24,145 nt of DNA from a virus: positions 1 to 24,145 of IMG/VR virus record IMGVR_UViG_3300022752_000388, one strand, 5' to 3'. Shown here piece after piece: positions 7,314-15,055 of the stretch; the stretch's first letter is position 1; the number at the start of each line of letters is the position of its first letter. Position numbers and translations under genes: made by a program. The notes under the pieces were generated by a model, which saw nothing but the letters and a program-made list of their open reading frames with translations, did not search any database and was not told the DNA's origin.

Positions 7314-8626
7314 TATGCAAACCTCGTTTGTGATGCAAACACTGTGAACGCCGCAGACCCCGTCTTCACTATCGTATACACATAAGCATCAATGGAGCTT
7401 GCATTACCTGCTGACCATGCAGTGCCGCCTTGGTATTTAGGGGTTACCGACGAACCGTCTACTTGCACTGCGCTGTTGTAATAAGCCGTGGCACCTTGAG
7501 TTACAAGGAACGCAACCGTAACTGATTCACCCGTAGCCATCAAAGTATTTAAGGATGTGCCGGAAGACCCACGAAAGTTAACTGTCCAGTTGGCTGATGC
7601 GTTGCTGGTGTAGTAGAGAACCGACTGCGTGGTTACATCGTAGTTGATTGTTCCTGTGGCAGCGGTAGCCGAAACCGTTGCTACTTCCTTCGCGTTAGTT
7701 AGCGCTACTGCTGCTACACTGCTTGAACCACTAAACGTTTGAAGCGCAGTAAATGTCGTAGCTGTTCCCGGAGCCACGTAGTCTGTACCAGCGGTAGCAT
7801 TTGCTAAAGCGCCCCCAGAATTTGCTTTTAAGATAGACGTTCCTGATGGTGGCGCAAGGTAATCTGTTCCTGCCGAAGCCGCAGAAATTGCCGTGCCGTT
7901 GCCTTTTAATACACCTGAAATCGTTGTAGATAACGTCAATGCAGGCGTCGCCCCACCAGAACTTGATCCAGCAAAACCATTAGAGGTCGCTACGGATACC
8001 GCCGTAACGGTTCCCGTTGATGCCGCAACCCACGTTGGTGCACTAGAGCCATTTGACTGAAGAACATACCCTGCGGTGCCTGCCGCTGTAAAAGCGTAAG
8101 CTGAACCGGTACCATAAGCAACAGCCCCAGCAGTAGGTGTAGCTGTAGCGTTTGTGCCGCCACGAGCAACAGGTACTGTTGGGCCAATTGTTCCTACAAG
8201 TTTATAATCCGTACCGTCATAAGCAACAAGTGCTGTTTGTCCGGGTTGAAGCGTTACGCCAGTTTGTCCTGTGGCTTTAAAAGTAAGTGTGTATGTTGAG
8301 TCATCGTTAATAAGACGATAAGAACGACCTAAACTTGCGCCTGTGTTTCCTACTGTAATTGTTGAGTTTTGAGCCAAAGAAGAAACACGGAAGGTTGCAT
8401 ATTGAGCCGATGAAGCAACAATATTTGTTCCTGAATTTGTTCCTTCTGTCGTTTCAATCGTCAACGCACCAGTGGAAAAGTTTGCGCTTGTTAACGAAGA
8501 AATCCCACCAATTGCAATATCTAAATATTGTGTTAAACCGTTATTTGTATAATCCCCCCATACCCCAGATTCCGTACCTGTGGTTATAACGGGAAGATCT
8601 AAAAGAGTTGTGCGGTTAACAGTCAT
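7313..8626 (-). CDS. tail fibre protein
   Basis: This 437-aa, Ser/Thr/Ala/Gly-rich beta protein begins with TLLDLPVITTGTESGVWGDY and TNNGLTQYLDIAIGG, an N-terminus I know from many phage fibre proteins that attach to the tail. A middle beta region contains GRSYRLINDDSTYTLTFKAT and VARGGTNATATPTAGAVAYG. Fibre-shaft repeats follow, such as GVLKGNGTAISAASAGTDYL and ILKANSGGALANATAGTDYV, each ending in 'GTDYxAP'. The C-terminal ~130 residues (from about SVAAVALTNAKEV) form a separate beta domain, likely a trimeric tip, ending TVFASQTRFA. The start is ATG with GAGGTG about 6 nt upstream, after a 38-nt gap that is the widest within the fibre block. Confidence 0.85.
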   Translation of the reverse strand: MTVNRTTLLDLPVITTGTESGVWGDYTNNGLTQYLDIAIGGISSLTSANFSTGALTIETTEGTNSGTNIVASSAQYATFRVSSLAQNSTITVGNTGASLGRSYRLINDDSTYTLTFKATGQTGVTLQPGQTALVAYDGTDYKLVGTIGPTVPVARGGTNATATPTAGAVAYGTGSAYAFTAAGTAGYVLQSNGSSAPTWVAASTGTVTAVSVATSNGFAGSSSGGATPALTLSTTISGVLKGNGTAISAASAGTDYLAPPSGTSILKANSGGALANATAGTDYVAPGTATTFTALQTFSGSSSVAAVALTNAKEVATVSATAATGTINYDVTTQSVLYYTSNASANWTVNFRGSSGTSLNTLMATGESVTVAFLVTQGATAYYNSAVQVDGSSVTPKYQGGTAWSAGNASSIDAYVYTIVKTGSAAFTVFASQTRFA

Positions 8627-8664
8627 AATTCACCTCAAGTCAAAATCAATGACCAACTGGGAGT

Positions 8665-9597
8665 TTACGTCGTATTAATAATGCCCCATCCCGGCGTTTG
8701 GTTACTGTTGATATTTTGCCAGTTTGCTGTCTCTGAGTCATCAATAAGCTCCCAGAGTTTCCTTCCATTTATAACATCTGTTGCCGTGGCTGATTCGGTA
8801 ACACTTGCTTCAAAATTAAACCCTGCGCTATCAACATCTGTACCTGTAGCCGACTCTGTGATCGTCGCCAAAAACTTAACCAGCGCACTGTCAAGATCTG
8901 TTCCTGTTGCTGATTCTGTGATAACGGCGTTGTAGGCGTTTTGCGATCCAACATCATCCGTACCGGTGGCTGACTCATCAATTGCTGAGGAGTAGGCGTT
9001 CTGTGACATAACATCATCAGTGCCTGTGCCTGTCTCTGCAACCACTGAATCAAACGTAACCAGAGAGCTAACTGCATCTGAACCTGTCCCGCTTTCTGAT
9101 ACATCACAAGGGTATTGAGGGGTTGCACTGATACTATCTGAACCTGACCCCGTTTCTGTGACCAAGGTAAGGAATTTAATAAAGGCTTCTGTACTGTCTG
9201 TCCCTGTGGATGTTTCTGAAACACTCGCTTCAATTTGTACAGGTGATGAGGGGTCATCTGTTCCTGTCGCAGTTTCTGCAACCGTTGCGCCAAACTGTAA
9301 ACCACCTGATGTTGTATCTGTTCCTGTAGCTGTTTCTGCAACTGCCGAATCAAATTGAACAAGGGAAGATATATCATCGGCACCAGACGCTGGTTCAGAA
9401 ACCAATACTGCAAATTCAATAAGCGAAGACGTTGCATCGGCGCCTGTGGCAGTTTCATCGACTGCCACTTCATAAGTCGCACCTCCGCCCCACGCGCCTG
9501 ACCCCCATGTGCTATACCCCCAACCTTCGGTAATAGGCGGACTACCCCCTCCCGTTGATCCAAGTGGTGCGCCGCCAAATGGTGATATGCCAAACAC
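8665..9597 (-). CDS. fibre-like protein with twelve 20-residue repeats
   Basis: This 310-aa acidic protein has three parts. The N-terminus (residues 1-45) is Gly/Pro/Trp-rich and contains EGWGYSTWGSGAWGGG. Residues 46-285 are twelve consecutive repeats of exactly 20 residues with the pattern 'V-x-E-[ST]-x-[TS]-G-[TAS]-D', then a variable part ending in a hydrophobic/Phe position. A 25-residue C-terminal tail ends PGWGIINTT. Such regular beta repeats suggest a fibrous shaft or solenoid in the virion. The start is GTG: an ATG two bases upstream lies in a different frame. The GTG is placed 4 nt after the upstream TAG, with AGGA just before it. Cys is almost absent (one in repeat six). The function as an adhesin or tail fibre is inferred from neighbours. 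Confidence 0.8.
   Translation of the reverse strand: MFGISPFGGAPLGSTGGGSPPITEGWGYSTWGSGAWGGGATYEVAVDETATGADATSSLIEFAVLVSEPASGADDISSLVQFDSAVAETATGTDTTSGGLQFGATVAETATGTDDPSSPVQIEASVSETSTGTDSTEAFIKFLTLVTETGSGSDSISATPQYPCDVSESGTGSDAVSSLVTFDSVVAETGTGTDDVMSQNAYSSAIDESATGTDDVGSQNAYNAVITESATGTDLDSALVKFLATITESATGTDVDSAGFNFEASVTESATATDVINGRKLWELIDDSETANWQNINSNQTPGWGIINTT
8743..9462 (-). repeat. coding tandem repeat, 12 x 60 bp (20 aa)
   Basis: The translated repeats line up with no insertion or deletion for all twelve copies, giving a strict 60-bp period. Individual copies diverge at the variable positions, while the 'E[ST]xTG[TA]D' core is kept. The last copy runs into a distinct C-terminal segment. 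The strict register suggests selection on repeat length, as in a beta-solenoid or beta-helix shaft. Confidence 0.9.
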
Positions 9598-9601
9598 ATT
9601 C

Positions 9602-9967
9602 CTATCCAGTCACCCAGCTAGTTGTTGCCTCATCCCAGCTATACATCTGTCCGTCTTGCGGCATCGGTATGGGTGCTTCCCATAAGCATCTATCTTCGTT
9701 CAGTACCCACGATGGATAGGGTTGCGGTGGGATAAATGCGTCTCGCTGTGTATCGTAGGTATAGCCAATGCCTGCGTAGTTCTTCCTGAATGGTGTGCCG
9801 CCGCCTGTGTGTACGCCGCCTTGCGTGTTGTAGCTTGTACGTTTGCACTTGAGCCTTGTTTCAGCAGCGTAAAACTCTTCCCAATCGTAAATGCCTTCGT
9901 TCTCGTCCTTACCGACGATGACTTGGACGACTGTGTTGTTTTTGTCGAGTAGTGCGTAGTGAGCCAT
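9602..9967 (-). CDS. small tail-region protein of aquatic phages, function unknown
   Basis: This 121-aa protein starts MAHYALLDKNNTVVQVIVGK and contains RTSYNTQGGVHTGGGTPFRK, then NYAGIGYTYDTQRDAFIPPQ and PYPSWVLNEDRCLWEAPIPM. I recognise this set of motifs from small proteins common in cyanophages and other marine or freshwater phages, usually found among tail-fibre genes and of unknown function. It is Tyr/Trp-rich and compact, with no membrane segment. Its position between two fibre genes suggests a fibre accessory protein, assembly factor or minor virion component. ATG start, 9 nt after the stop of the glycine-rich fibre gene. Gene call is firm; role is open. Confidence 0.82.
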   Translation of the reverse strand: MAHYALLDKNNTVVQVIVGKDENEGIYDWEEFYAAETRLKCKRTSYNTQGGVHTGGGTPFRKNYAGIGYTYDTQRDAFIPPQPYPSWVLNEDRCLWEAPIPMPQDGQMYSWDEATTSWVTG

Positions 9968-9976
9968 CTGCTTTCC

Positions 9977-11530
9977 TTACCAACTGATTGTGCCGGTGCC
10001 AGCGGTGAAGCGATAGACACGATAGCCTGAGCGTGTAGGTTGGTCGTAAGTTAGACCTGCGCCGATGGATGCGAGTGCGGGATATGTGTCTGGGTAGGCG
10101 ATGATGACTACGCCGGAGCCACCTGACCCGCCTGCTGCGCCTATATTGTCTCTTCCCGAACCACCGCCACCACCTCCGGTGTTTGCCGTTCCAGCAGATC
10201 CGCTTCCAGTATTGCTACCATTTCCACCACCTCCGGCTCCACCAGTTCCTTGCGCACCTCCTCCAGCATACGTAGCGCCGCCCCCGCCGCCAGCATAAGT
10301 TACCGATGCGCCGGTGATTGACGATGCCGTGCCGATGCCCCCATTGCCTCCAGATCCAGATGTGCCATTATTCCCAACCGCACTTGCTCCACCACCACCG
10401 CCAGATCCATAGTTTGCAGAAGTAAACCCTGTGCCGCCGTTATTTCCTTGAGATGGTGACGTTGATGGTGTATTCCCCAATCCACCGCCATTTCCCGTGC
10501 CACCACCACCCCCACCACCACCTCCACCAGACCCACCGCTAGCTCCTGAAATATTCATATCTCTTCCTGGTGAGCCGCCACCACCACCAGCAGACGTTAT
10601 GGTGCTAAAAACAGAATTTGATCCATTGACGCCAATGGTTGGCGTTGTCGTTCCACCAGCTCCTCCTGCTCCAATTGTGACTGTAATCGGCGAACCTGCA
10701 TTTATAGAAAAGCCAGTGTTGGTTATAAATCCACCGGCCCCGCCTCCTCCTGATATTCCTTTTGCAACTCCGCATCCACCGCCCCCTCCACCTCCAGCAA
10801 CAACTAAATAATCAACAGGAATTACCAGTGGGAGTGACGTAACAGAATAAGAATAAGCCTTCCACCCCTGTGTTGAATCAACATAAACCAATTGCACAGA
10901 GGATTGATTGGTTGCAAAAATTGCCGATAAAGTCGCGCCGTTTATCTTTTTTCCATTTGGCGATACCGTCATATTATTCGTCGCAAACGTCCCTGCATAA
11001 TCCGTTAGCGTTATCAAATCCCCCGCACTCGGGCTTGCAGGCAGCGTCACCGTAATCGCTGCTGACGTTGTGTTAACCGGATAAGCGTTGCCAGCAGAAG
11101 CCGTGAAGTTGCCTGTCTGAACGGATTGCCACGTTAGACCGCCGCCGCCACCACTGCTTGCGGCAATCGTAATAGTTCCATTTCCTGGAGTCAGTGTGAT
11201 ATTTGACCCAGCCGTTAATCCATAAGCAGCACGTCCTGCGGGATAAGTCACAAAGACGTTTTTAGTACCAGCGGAGAAATTAACAAGGCTTCCTGAATTA
11301 CTGGAAGATAAGACCGTGTCCCTTGATAAAGTAGTGCCAGACGATGTGTACGTACCTATGCCTACTTCCCAGTTGGACCCAGACTGGTCGGCTATGGTGT
11401 AAAAGGTCGTGTTGCCGTTACCTATAGCAGCAAACGATTGAAACCCCGTAACCGCACCAGCTAATGTTACTGTGCCGGTGCCTGTGGTTGTCGTGGTTTC
11501 CTGTACACGATCAGCAAGAAGAAAAGCCAT
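9977..11530 (-). CDS. glycine-rich tail fibre protein
   Basis: This 517-aa protein has an N-terminal domain (about residues 1-105) with AFLLADRVQETTTTTGTGTV, FYTIADQSGSNWEVGIGTYT and SRDTVLSSSNSG, seen at the start of many phage fibre proteins (from memory). A beta linker with SAAITVTLPASPSAGDLITL follows. The glycine-rich region from about residue 240 begins VDYLVVAGGGGGGG, contains long runs of Gly with Ser, Asn and Thr up to about residue 475, and ends with YRVYRFTAGTGTISW. This 'YLVVAGGGGG ... YRFTxGxGT' frame matches the glycine-rich fibre domain known from phages and pyocins, thought to form polyglycine-helix sandwiches for receptor binding, as in the S16 adhesin. It is probably an adhesin. 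Its ATG overlaps the upstream stop by 1 nt. Confidence 0.83.
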   Translation of the reverse strand: MAFLLADRVQETTTTTGTGTVTLAGAVTGFQSFAAIGNGNTTFYTIADQSGSNWEVGIGTYTSSGTTLSRDTVLSSSNSGSLVNFSAGTKNVFVTYPAGRAAYGLTAGSNITLTPGNGTITIAASSGGGGGLTWQSVQTGNFTASAGNAYPVNTTSAAITVTLPASPSAGDLITLTDYAGTFATNNMTVSPNGKKINGATLSAIFATNQSSVQLVYVDSTQGWKAYSYSVTSLPLVIPVDYLVVAGGGGGGGCGVAKGISGGGGAGGFITNTGFSINAGSPITVTIGAGGAGGTTTPTIGVNGSNSVFSTITSAGGGGGSPGRDMNISGASGGSGGGGGGGGGGTGNGGGLGNTPSTSPSQGNNGGTGFTSANYGSGGGGGASAVGNNGTSGSGGNGGIGTASSITGASVTYAGGGGGATYAGGGAQGTGGAGGGGNGSNTGSGSAGTANTGGGGGGSGRDNIGAAGGSGGSGVVIIAYPDTYPALASIGAGLTYDQPTRSGYRVYRFTAGTGTISW

Positions 11531-12108
11531 TATGCAGATAAGCTAAAGGTATACGTTACTAAAACAATGTCACCGGATACTACGTTCCTATCCCCCGGCG
11601 CAGAAAAATCTTTTGCTGAAAACAAGGTGCCTGACGTACCACCTTTGGTGTTATTGCTTGTCAGAAAAGCTCCTCCGACAGTTACCGTTGCATTCATCGT
11701 AAACTGAGCTTTGCTTGCTGAATTCGTAACCACTGAAGGGTTCGCCGTTGTTGCTGCTACAAATGTCGCCGCTGGACGCGTTGCTTCTGTGTAGTCTGTA
11801 ACTTCCGTCCATCCTGCATGAGAAGACATCGTATCTCCAGCAGCAGGATTATTACTTGATGCAGCACCATATAAACCTAAATACCAGCTTGTGATTCTTG
11901 CAGTTGAACCATCTAAAGAGGTCCCTGCCATGTATTGAAGGCCCACATTCACCACAAGATTCTTAGACTCATCAGTCCACTTTAGCTTGCCGTCTTTGTC
12001 GTAACACTCAATCAAAAACTTACCCGTGGCTTTGAGACCTTCATTGGATTGAGAGTTCATCATCAAACCGCTTTCGGTTGTGTCAGAGATTTTGGCTTTG
12101 AGTTCCAT
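11530..12108 (-). CDS. virion-associated beta protein, function unknown
   Basis: This 192-aa protein has an N-terminus with EGLKATGKFLIECYDKDGKL and KWTDESKNLVVNVGLQYMAG. Residues about 75-190 are Thr/Ala-rich beta strands (ITSWYLGLYGAASSNNPAAG, HAGWTEVTDYTEATRPAATF, GTLFSAKDFSAPGDRNVVSG, LVTYTFSLSA). I recall this family as frequent in uncultured phages next to the protein encoded just upstream; it lacks a known function. Head decoration, fibre base or baseplate component are all possible. It overlaps its upstream neighbour by 1 nt (TAATG) and the glycine-rich fibre by 1 nt, so the three are probably co-translated. ATG start. Confidence 0.8.
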   Translation of the reverse strand: MELKAKISDTTESGLMMNSQSNEGLKATGKFLIECYDKDGKLKWTDESKNLVVNVGLQYMAGTSLDGSTARITSWYLGLYGAASSNNPAAGDTMSSHAGWTEVTDYTEATRPAATFVAATTANPSVVTNSASKAQFTMNATVTVGGAFLTSNNTKGGTSGTLFSAKDFSAPGDRNVVSGDIVLVTYTFSLSA

Positions 12109-12536
12109 TATGCGATCCTTAAAACAGCGTTAGTAGCATCATTGGCGGGGAAGGTAATTACAAGATTTTGTGCGGTCTTTGTGATGTTTACACCAAAATT
12201 CAAGACAGCAACACTTCGGTTGCCGTTGGTTGAATTGTAAATCAAGGCGCCATTTGTTGTAAGGCTTACGTTTGTGAATGTTGCTGTTTCAAAAGACCAG
12301 TACGAAGTAGTTCCTTGAAACGCGGGGGTGATGTTGGTGAGGACGATTCCTCCAGCGGTGTAATTGGTTCCACTGGATTCACCCGCTGTTGTGTAAGCAG
12401 TCGTTGAGGCACCAAGATCCGCGTTGGCGGTGTATAAGGCCAATTTAAATACATTGCCCGTCCCCGTTGTAAAGTTATGAAGTGCTTGAGCGACCTCAAC
12501 TTTAAAGCTCGTGGTTAATGTTTGGATGATTGCCAT
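12108..12536 (-). CDS. virion-associated beta protein, function unknown
   Basis: This 142-aa protein begins MAIIQTLTTSFKVEVAQALH and then carries FKLALYTANADLGASTTAYT, GTNYTAGGIVLTNITPAF, NGALIYNSTNGNRSVAVLNF and VITFPANDATNAVLRIA. It is beta-rich, Thr/Ala-rich and has no membrane segment. It belongs to a family I remember in many aquatic phage structural modules, with no assigned role. I chose ATG at 12536, overlapping the adaptor stop by 1 nt (TGATG). An in-frame TTG one codon earlier would give 143 residues and is less likely. Its position between adaptor and fibre genes suggests a tail or decoration protein. Confidence 0.8.
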   Translation of the reverse strand: MAIIQTLTTSFKVEVAQALHNFTTGTGNVFKLALYTANADLGASTTAYTTAGESSGTNYTAGGIVLTNITPAFQGTTSYWSFETATFTNVSLTTNGALIYNSTNGNRSVAVLNFGVNITKTAQNLVITFPANDATNAVLRIA

Positions 12537-13216
12537 CAAGCAACCTTATCTCTGACCTGTCCGGAACGATAGGCGTCTTGTCTCTCAAGACCATCACCAA
12601 GACGTTTTGCAAGAATCAGCGCTTCTTTGTATCGGTTCGTGATATTACCAATTTGATCCGGTTCGGCTTTTAAGAATGTTGAGGCTTCTACCAACGATCC
12701 GTATAACAGGACCGAATCAAAATTATCGCTTAACCATGTTGTGGTTGCATCGACATTGCCTACGGTAATTGAACTTGGATAATAAAAATAATGCAGCTCT
12801 AAGCTATACCCATAATCCGGAGTTGGCCCAAGAATGAAACTTAATTCATTTGTGATTGTTTGGCCCACTACTTTGGGGCCGAATAACGCATAACAATAGG
12901 GCCTTCCAGTATTTCCAGAACCCGTTGGCATGGGAAACGATTCACGAATAAAGTTTACGTCTTTATTCAAAAGATAATAATAAGATCCGTCTATATCAAT
13001 TAAAGCAAAACTATATGTCGCTAAGAAATCATCAGGGCAACTCACATACGGGTTATTTTGAGCGCATACTCCAATCATGTTTTTACGCAAACTTGGGAAC
13101 TGGATTGTATTAAAAATCCTTTGTTCTGCTTGAATTGCAAACGCAGTTAGGCTATCCGTTGAGAATGTTGTCTCAAGATAGTCTTGGATCTGCGTTTTGA
13201 GTTCGCCCCAATTCAC
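12536..13216 (-). CDS. head-tail adaptor, SU10-type
   Basis: This 226-aa protein starts with a helical region: WGELKTQIQDYLETTF, then FAIQAEQRIFNTIQFPSLRK. It continues with the strongly patterned core YVSCPDDFLATYSFALIDID, SYYYLLNKDVNFIRESFPMP, NELSFILGPTPDYGYSLELH and YFYYPSSI. It ends with the helical NFDSVLLYGSLVEASTFLKA and RLGDGLERQDAYRSGQVR. I recognise this as the adaptor family typified by phage SU10 (from memory), which forms the ring joining portal to tail. Start is GTG within a GTGA overlap of the 85-aa gene's stop. It should act together with the 324-aa adaptor candidate upstream and the 711-aa nozzle downstream. Confidence 0.8.
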   Translation of the reverse strand: MNWGELKTQIQDYLETTFSTDSLTAFAIQAEQRIFNTIQFPSLRKNMIGVCAQNNPYVSCPDDFLATYSFALIDIDGSYYYLLNKDVNFIRESFPMPTGSGNTGRPYCYALFGPKVVGQTITNELSFILGPTPDYGYSLELHYFYYPSSITVGNVDATTTWLSDNFDSVLLYGSLVEASTFLKAEPDQIGNITNRYKEALILAKRLGDGLERQDAYRSGQVRDKVA

Positions 13217-13470
13217 GCCATCGGCCCTCTGCTCATAACACCTTTAGTCGCAGCGCCCGTTCCGCGCATTTTAATTCCCGTGGTTTTAACTTGCGTATTC
13301 GGGTTGATAGCTACACCATGGGTCGGTCTCCAATCTGGCTGGAGATTATAAGGTGTTTCTTTACCTGAATAATCGGATGTGTTTAATTTATTTCCCGTCA
13401 TGGTATGCGGTTCCGCATAAACTTCAGCAGGGCCGATTTCCTTGCCTTTTACTTTCATAGAGTATTTCAT
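13213..13470 (-). CDS. small basic protein with RGTGAATKG C-terminal motif
   Basis: This 85-aa protein has an N-terminus MKYSMKVKGKEIGPAEVYAE, a Pro/Asn/Thr-rich middle (YNLQPDWRPTHGVAINPNTQ) and a C-terminus reading MRGTGAATKGVMSRGPMA. The 'rGtGAAtkG...rGPm' ending recurs in small proteins of many uncultured phages (from memory); no function is known. It follows the 56-aa gene by 3 nt and its stop overlaps the adaptor start. A neck position suggests a minor head or neck component. The basic, Gly-rich tail could contact DNA (speculative). Confidence 0.75.
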   Translation of the reverse strand: MKYSMKVKGKEIGPAEVYAEPHTMTGNKLNTSDYSGKETPYNLQPDWRPTHGVAINPNTQVKTTGIKMRGTGAATKGVMSRGPMA

Positions 13471-13473
13471 GGC

Positions 13474-13644
13474 TTATCCTTGGTTTTGAACGCGAGCCAT
13501 GTTTCGACCCATCTTTCTCATCATTTCTGATGTCGGGCCACCCTTGCGTAACTTAGTCATGGACTTACCGGGGTGCATATGCTTTTCATGTTTATGAACT
13601 GCATTAGCAATCATCTTTTTATCTTGCTTCATATCATTCTTCAT
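13474..13644 (-). CDS. 56-aa basic, Met/Lys-rich small protein
   Basis: Reading the minus strand across this otherwise empty gap gives a 56-codon frame starting MKNDMKQDKKMIANAVHKHE and ending GRNMARVQNQG, then TAA. An excellent ribosome site, AGGAG, lies 5 nt before the ATG and overlaps the TAG stop of the zinc-ribbon gene. The next gene starts 3 nt after this stop. The sequence is rich in Lys, Met and His, with KHEKHMHPGKSMTKLRKGG in the middle. I recall a family of similar 50-60-aa phage proteins with this 'MKxDMKQDKxMI...HKHExxMH' pattern and no known function. It is short enough to be missed by a size cut-off. Frame, spacing and signal make it a real gene. Confidence 0.85.
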   Translation of the reverse strand: MKNDMKQDKKMIANAVHKHEKHMHPGKSMTKLRKGGPTSEMMRKMGRNMARVQNQG

Positions 13645-13652
13645 ATAGACTC

Positions 13653-14081
13653 CTAAGAGGCTGAGACACTATTTAACAAAGCTTGACCTATGAGATGATT
13701 GGGTGTCATGCCCGAATCTATAGATCTTGCACCGCCCACCGGATTAAATCCCCATTCAATCGTGCGGCTTCCTTCTAACGGAACTCCGGTGTAAAGAGGA
13801 TTTGTGCTAACAACATTATCCACGGTTTGAATACCGTTGTAACCTGATTGATAGTATGAATTAGAATCGGGCCTGGGGTTTCTCACGGCCTGAGGATCAT
13901 CAACAGGATACATTCCTAATTGCAACTGAGGTTGATCGGGTTCCCAGCATTCTGGGCATACAAGAATATTAACATTCTTGGTCTTTATTGTGAGCACCTT
14001 GAGTTGCTTAAGCTTATAGCGAAAATTACATCGATCGCATTGGGCGATTGCAAACTTTCCAGATGCAAATCTATTAGGCAT
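13653..14081 (-). CDS. zinc-ribbon-like neck-region protein
   Basis: This 142-aa protein contains two Cys pairs, C15-x2-C18 (AQCDRCNFRYK) and C42-x2-C45 (VCPECW), spaced like the knuckles of a zinc ribbon. A basic, hydrophobic strand region lies between them. A Pro-rich part follows (EPDQPQLQLGMYPVDDPQAV, RNPRPDSN) and a C-terminal tail with SRTIEWGFNPVGG. Many phage relatives I remember keep the FRY...EPxxPQL...DPQAxRNPRP frame, often without all the Cys. Zinc binding here is inferred from the Cys spacing. It lies between the two adaptor candidates, with 1-nt overlap to the upstream gene, suggesting a role in the neck or tail. ATG start. Confidence 0.8.
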   Translation of the reverse strand: MPNRFASGKFAIAQCDRCNFRYKLKQLKVLTIKTKNVNILVCPECWEPDQPQLQLGMYPVDDPQAVRNPRPDSNSYYQSGYNGIQTVDNVVSTNPLYTGVPLEGSRTIEWGFNPVGGARSIDSGMTPNHLIGQALLNSVSAS

Positions 14082-15055
14082 TAGTAGCCACCAAATCCTA
14101 GAAAGCCTTGGCGCGGGACCAATCTAAGGGGCGCCTTCTCTCGATCTTCTTCAGAGGCTAATTGCCATGCTTCGTCGTATTGAGCTTTTAACATGGCCAT
14201 TCTCTCGAGCCCTCCTTCTACTTTCATGGATAGCTTATAAGCCAGTCCTGAAATTAAAGCCTCTTGGAATCGGAATGGGATGTCTTCTACGTTAACACCA
14301 TTCCCTGCGTCCTGGATTCTGCGAAGTCTCCAATAAACCAGTGTGTAGTACGGTGTTGTGATTGATCCCTGATCAGGGGCCGGCCATACCGTTACATTGG
14401 GAAACTGCGTATTGCTTACCGTGGCTCCCGAACTATGAGAGGCTGCTGTTGTGTTGTTTTGGCCTCTCAATACATTATTCAGCGTAGCAAATGCCGAAAC
14501 GCCTGTAGCCACGTTTTGTGCTTGGGTGCTAGTACCGTAGTAATAAATTGTTTCCGATCCAATGTTTGCATATCCTGCATATGGCACCCCCGAGAGAGAA
14601 GACATTGGTATTGTCGTAACCGACGAGGTGAGATTCGTAGCCAAGGTTCCCGTGAATACATAAGTTTGTCCACCTAGTCTGTCGATGTAAATTTGAATGG
14701 GGCGCCCGGTTGCGAGTTTGTTTGGGATTGTCGAATAGGTGCTTACCGAAATCCTACTAATATTGATGTCTGTTTGATTTGATCCAACCCCCGTGCGAAT
14801 GGTTGTTTCAACAAGATCGACTGTATTGATTGGAAGCGGGTAGGTTATTTGATTGGCATAGAGCTGAATAGCCCCTTGCTCCATGGTCCAAAGGTTGATC
14901 CCCCTATTTGCCCATTCAGATAGAAGAAGATTCAATGAACGTCTTGCGGTGCGTAAGTCATAGCCCGAACGAAGTTCTCTTCCGCATCGCTCAAATGCTT
15001 CTTCTACAATCTCATTTAAATTGGGATTGAATGCCGTCAGTCCGGTTGTTGTCAT
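14081..15055 (-). CDS. head-tail adaptor / tail accessory protein (P22 gp4-like candidate)
   Basis: This 324-aa protein has an N-terminal helical block: NLNEIVEEAFERCGRELRSG, YDLRTARRSLNLLLSEWANR and GINLWTMEQGAIQL. The 'xxxLxxLLxEWxxxGIxLW' pattern matches the family of tail accessory factor P22 gp4 and related adaptors (inferred from motif). A beta insertion follows at about residues 130-220 (Thr/Ser-rich; YVFTGTLATNLTSSVTTIPM). It then returns to a helical end: YYTLVYWRLRRIQDAGNGVN, EALISGLAYKLSMKVEGGLE and MLKAQYDEAWQLASEEDREK, closing with a RLVPRQGF motif. It would extend the portal ring toward the tail. It overlaps the upstream small gene by 4 nt (ATGA) and the zinc-ribbon gene by 1 nt. 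Confidence 0.75.
   Translation of the reverse strand: MTTTGLTAFNPNLNEIVEEAFERCGRELRSGYDLRTARRSLNLLLSEWANRGINLWTMEQGAIQLYANQITYPLPINTVDLVETTIRTGVGSNQTDINISRISVSTYSTIPNKLATGRPIQIYIDRLGGQTYVFTGTLATNLTSSVTTIPMSSLSGVPYAGYANIGSETIYYYGTSTQAQNVATGVSAFATLNNVLRGQNNTTAASHSSGATVSNTQFPNVTVWPAPDQGSITTPYYTLVYWRLRRIQDAGNGVNVEDIPFRFQEALISGLAYKLSMKVEGGLERMAMLKAQYDEAWQLASEEDREKAPLRLVPRQGFLGFGGY

Noticed and set aside
8769-9599. 276-aa frame starting at ATG 9599 on the minus strand
   Set aside because: It is the shifted frame of the 20-residue-repeat gene, Gln/Leu-rich and without structure. The GTG frame at 9597 gives the strict 20-residue period.
10101-10811. Plus-strand Pro-rich frames
   Set aside because: Antisense of the glycine-rich fibre (GGN codons read backwards as Pro); no start signal.
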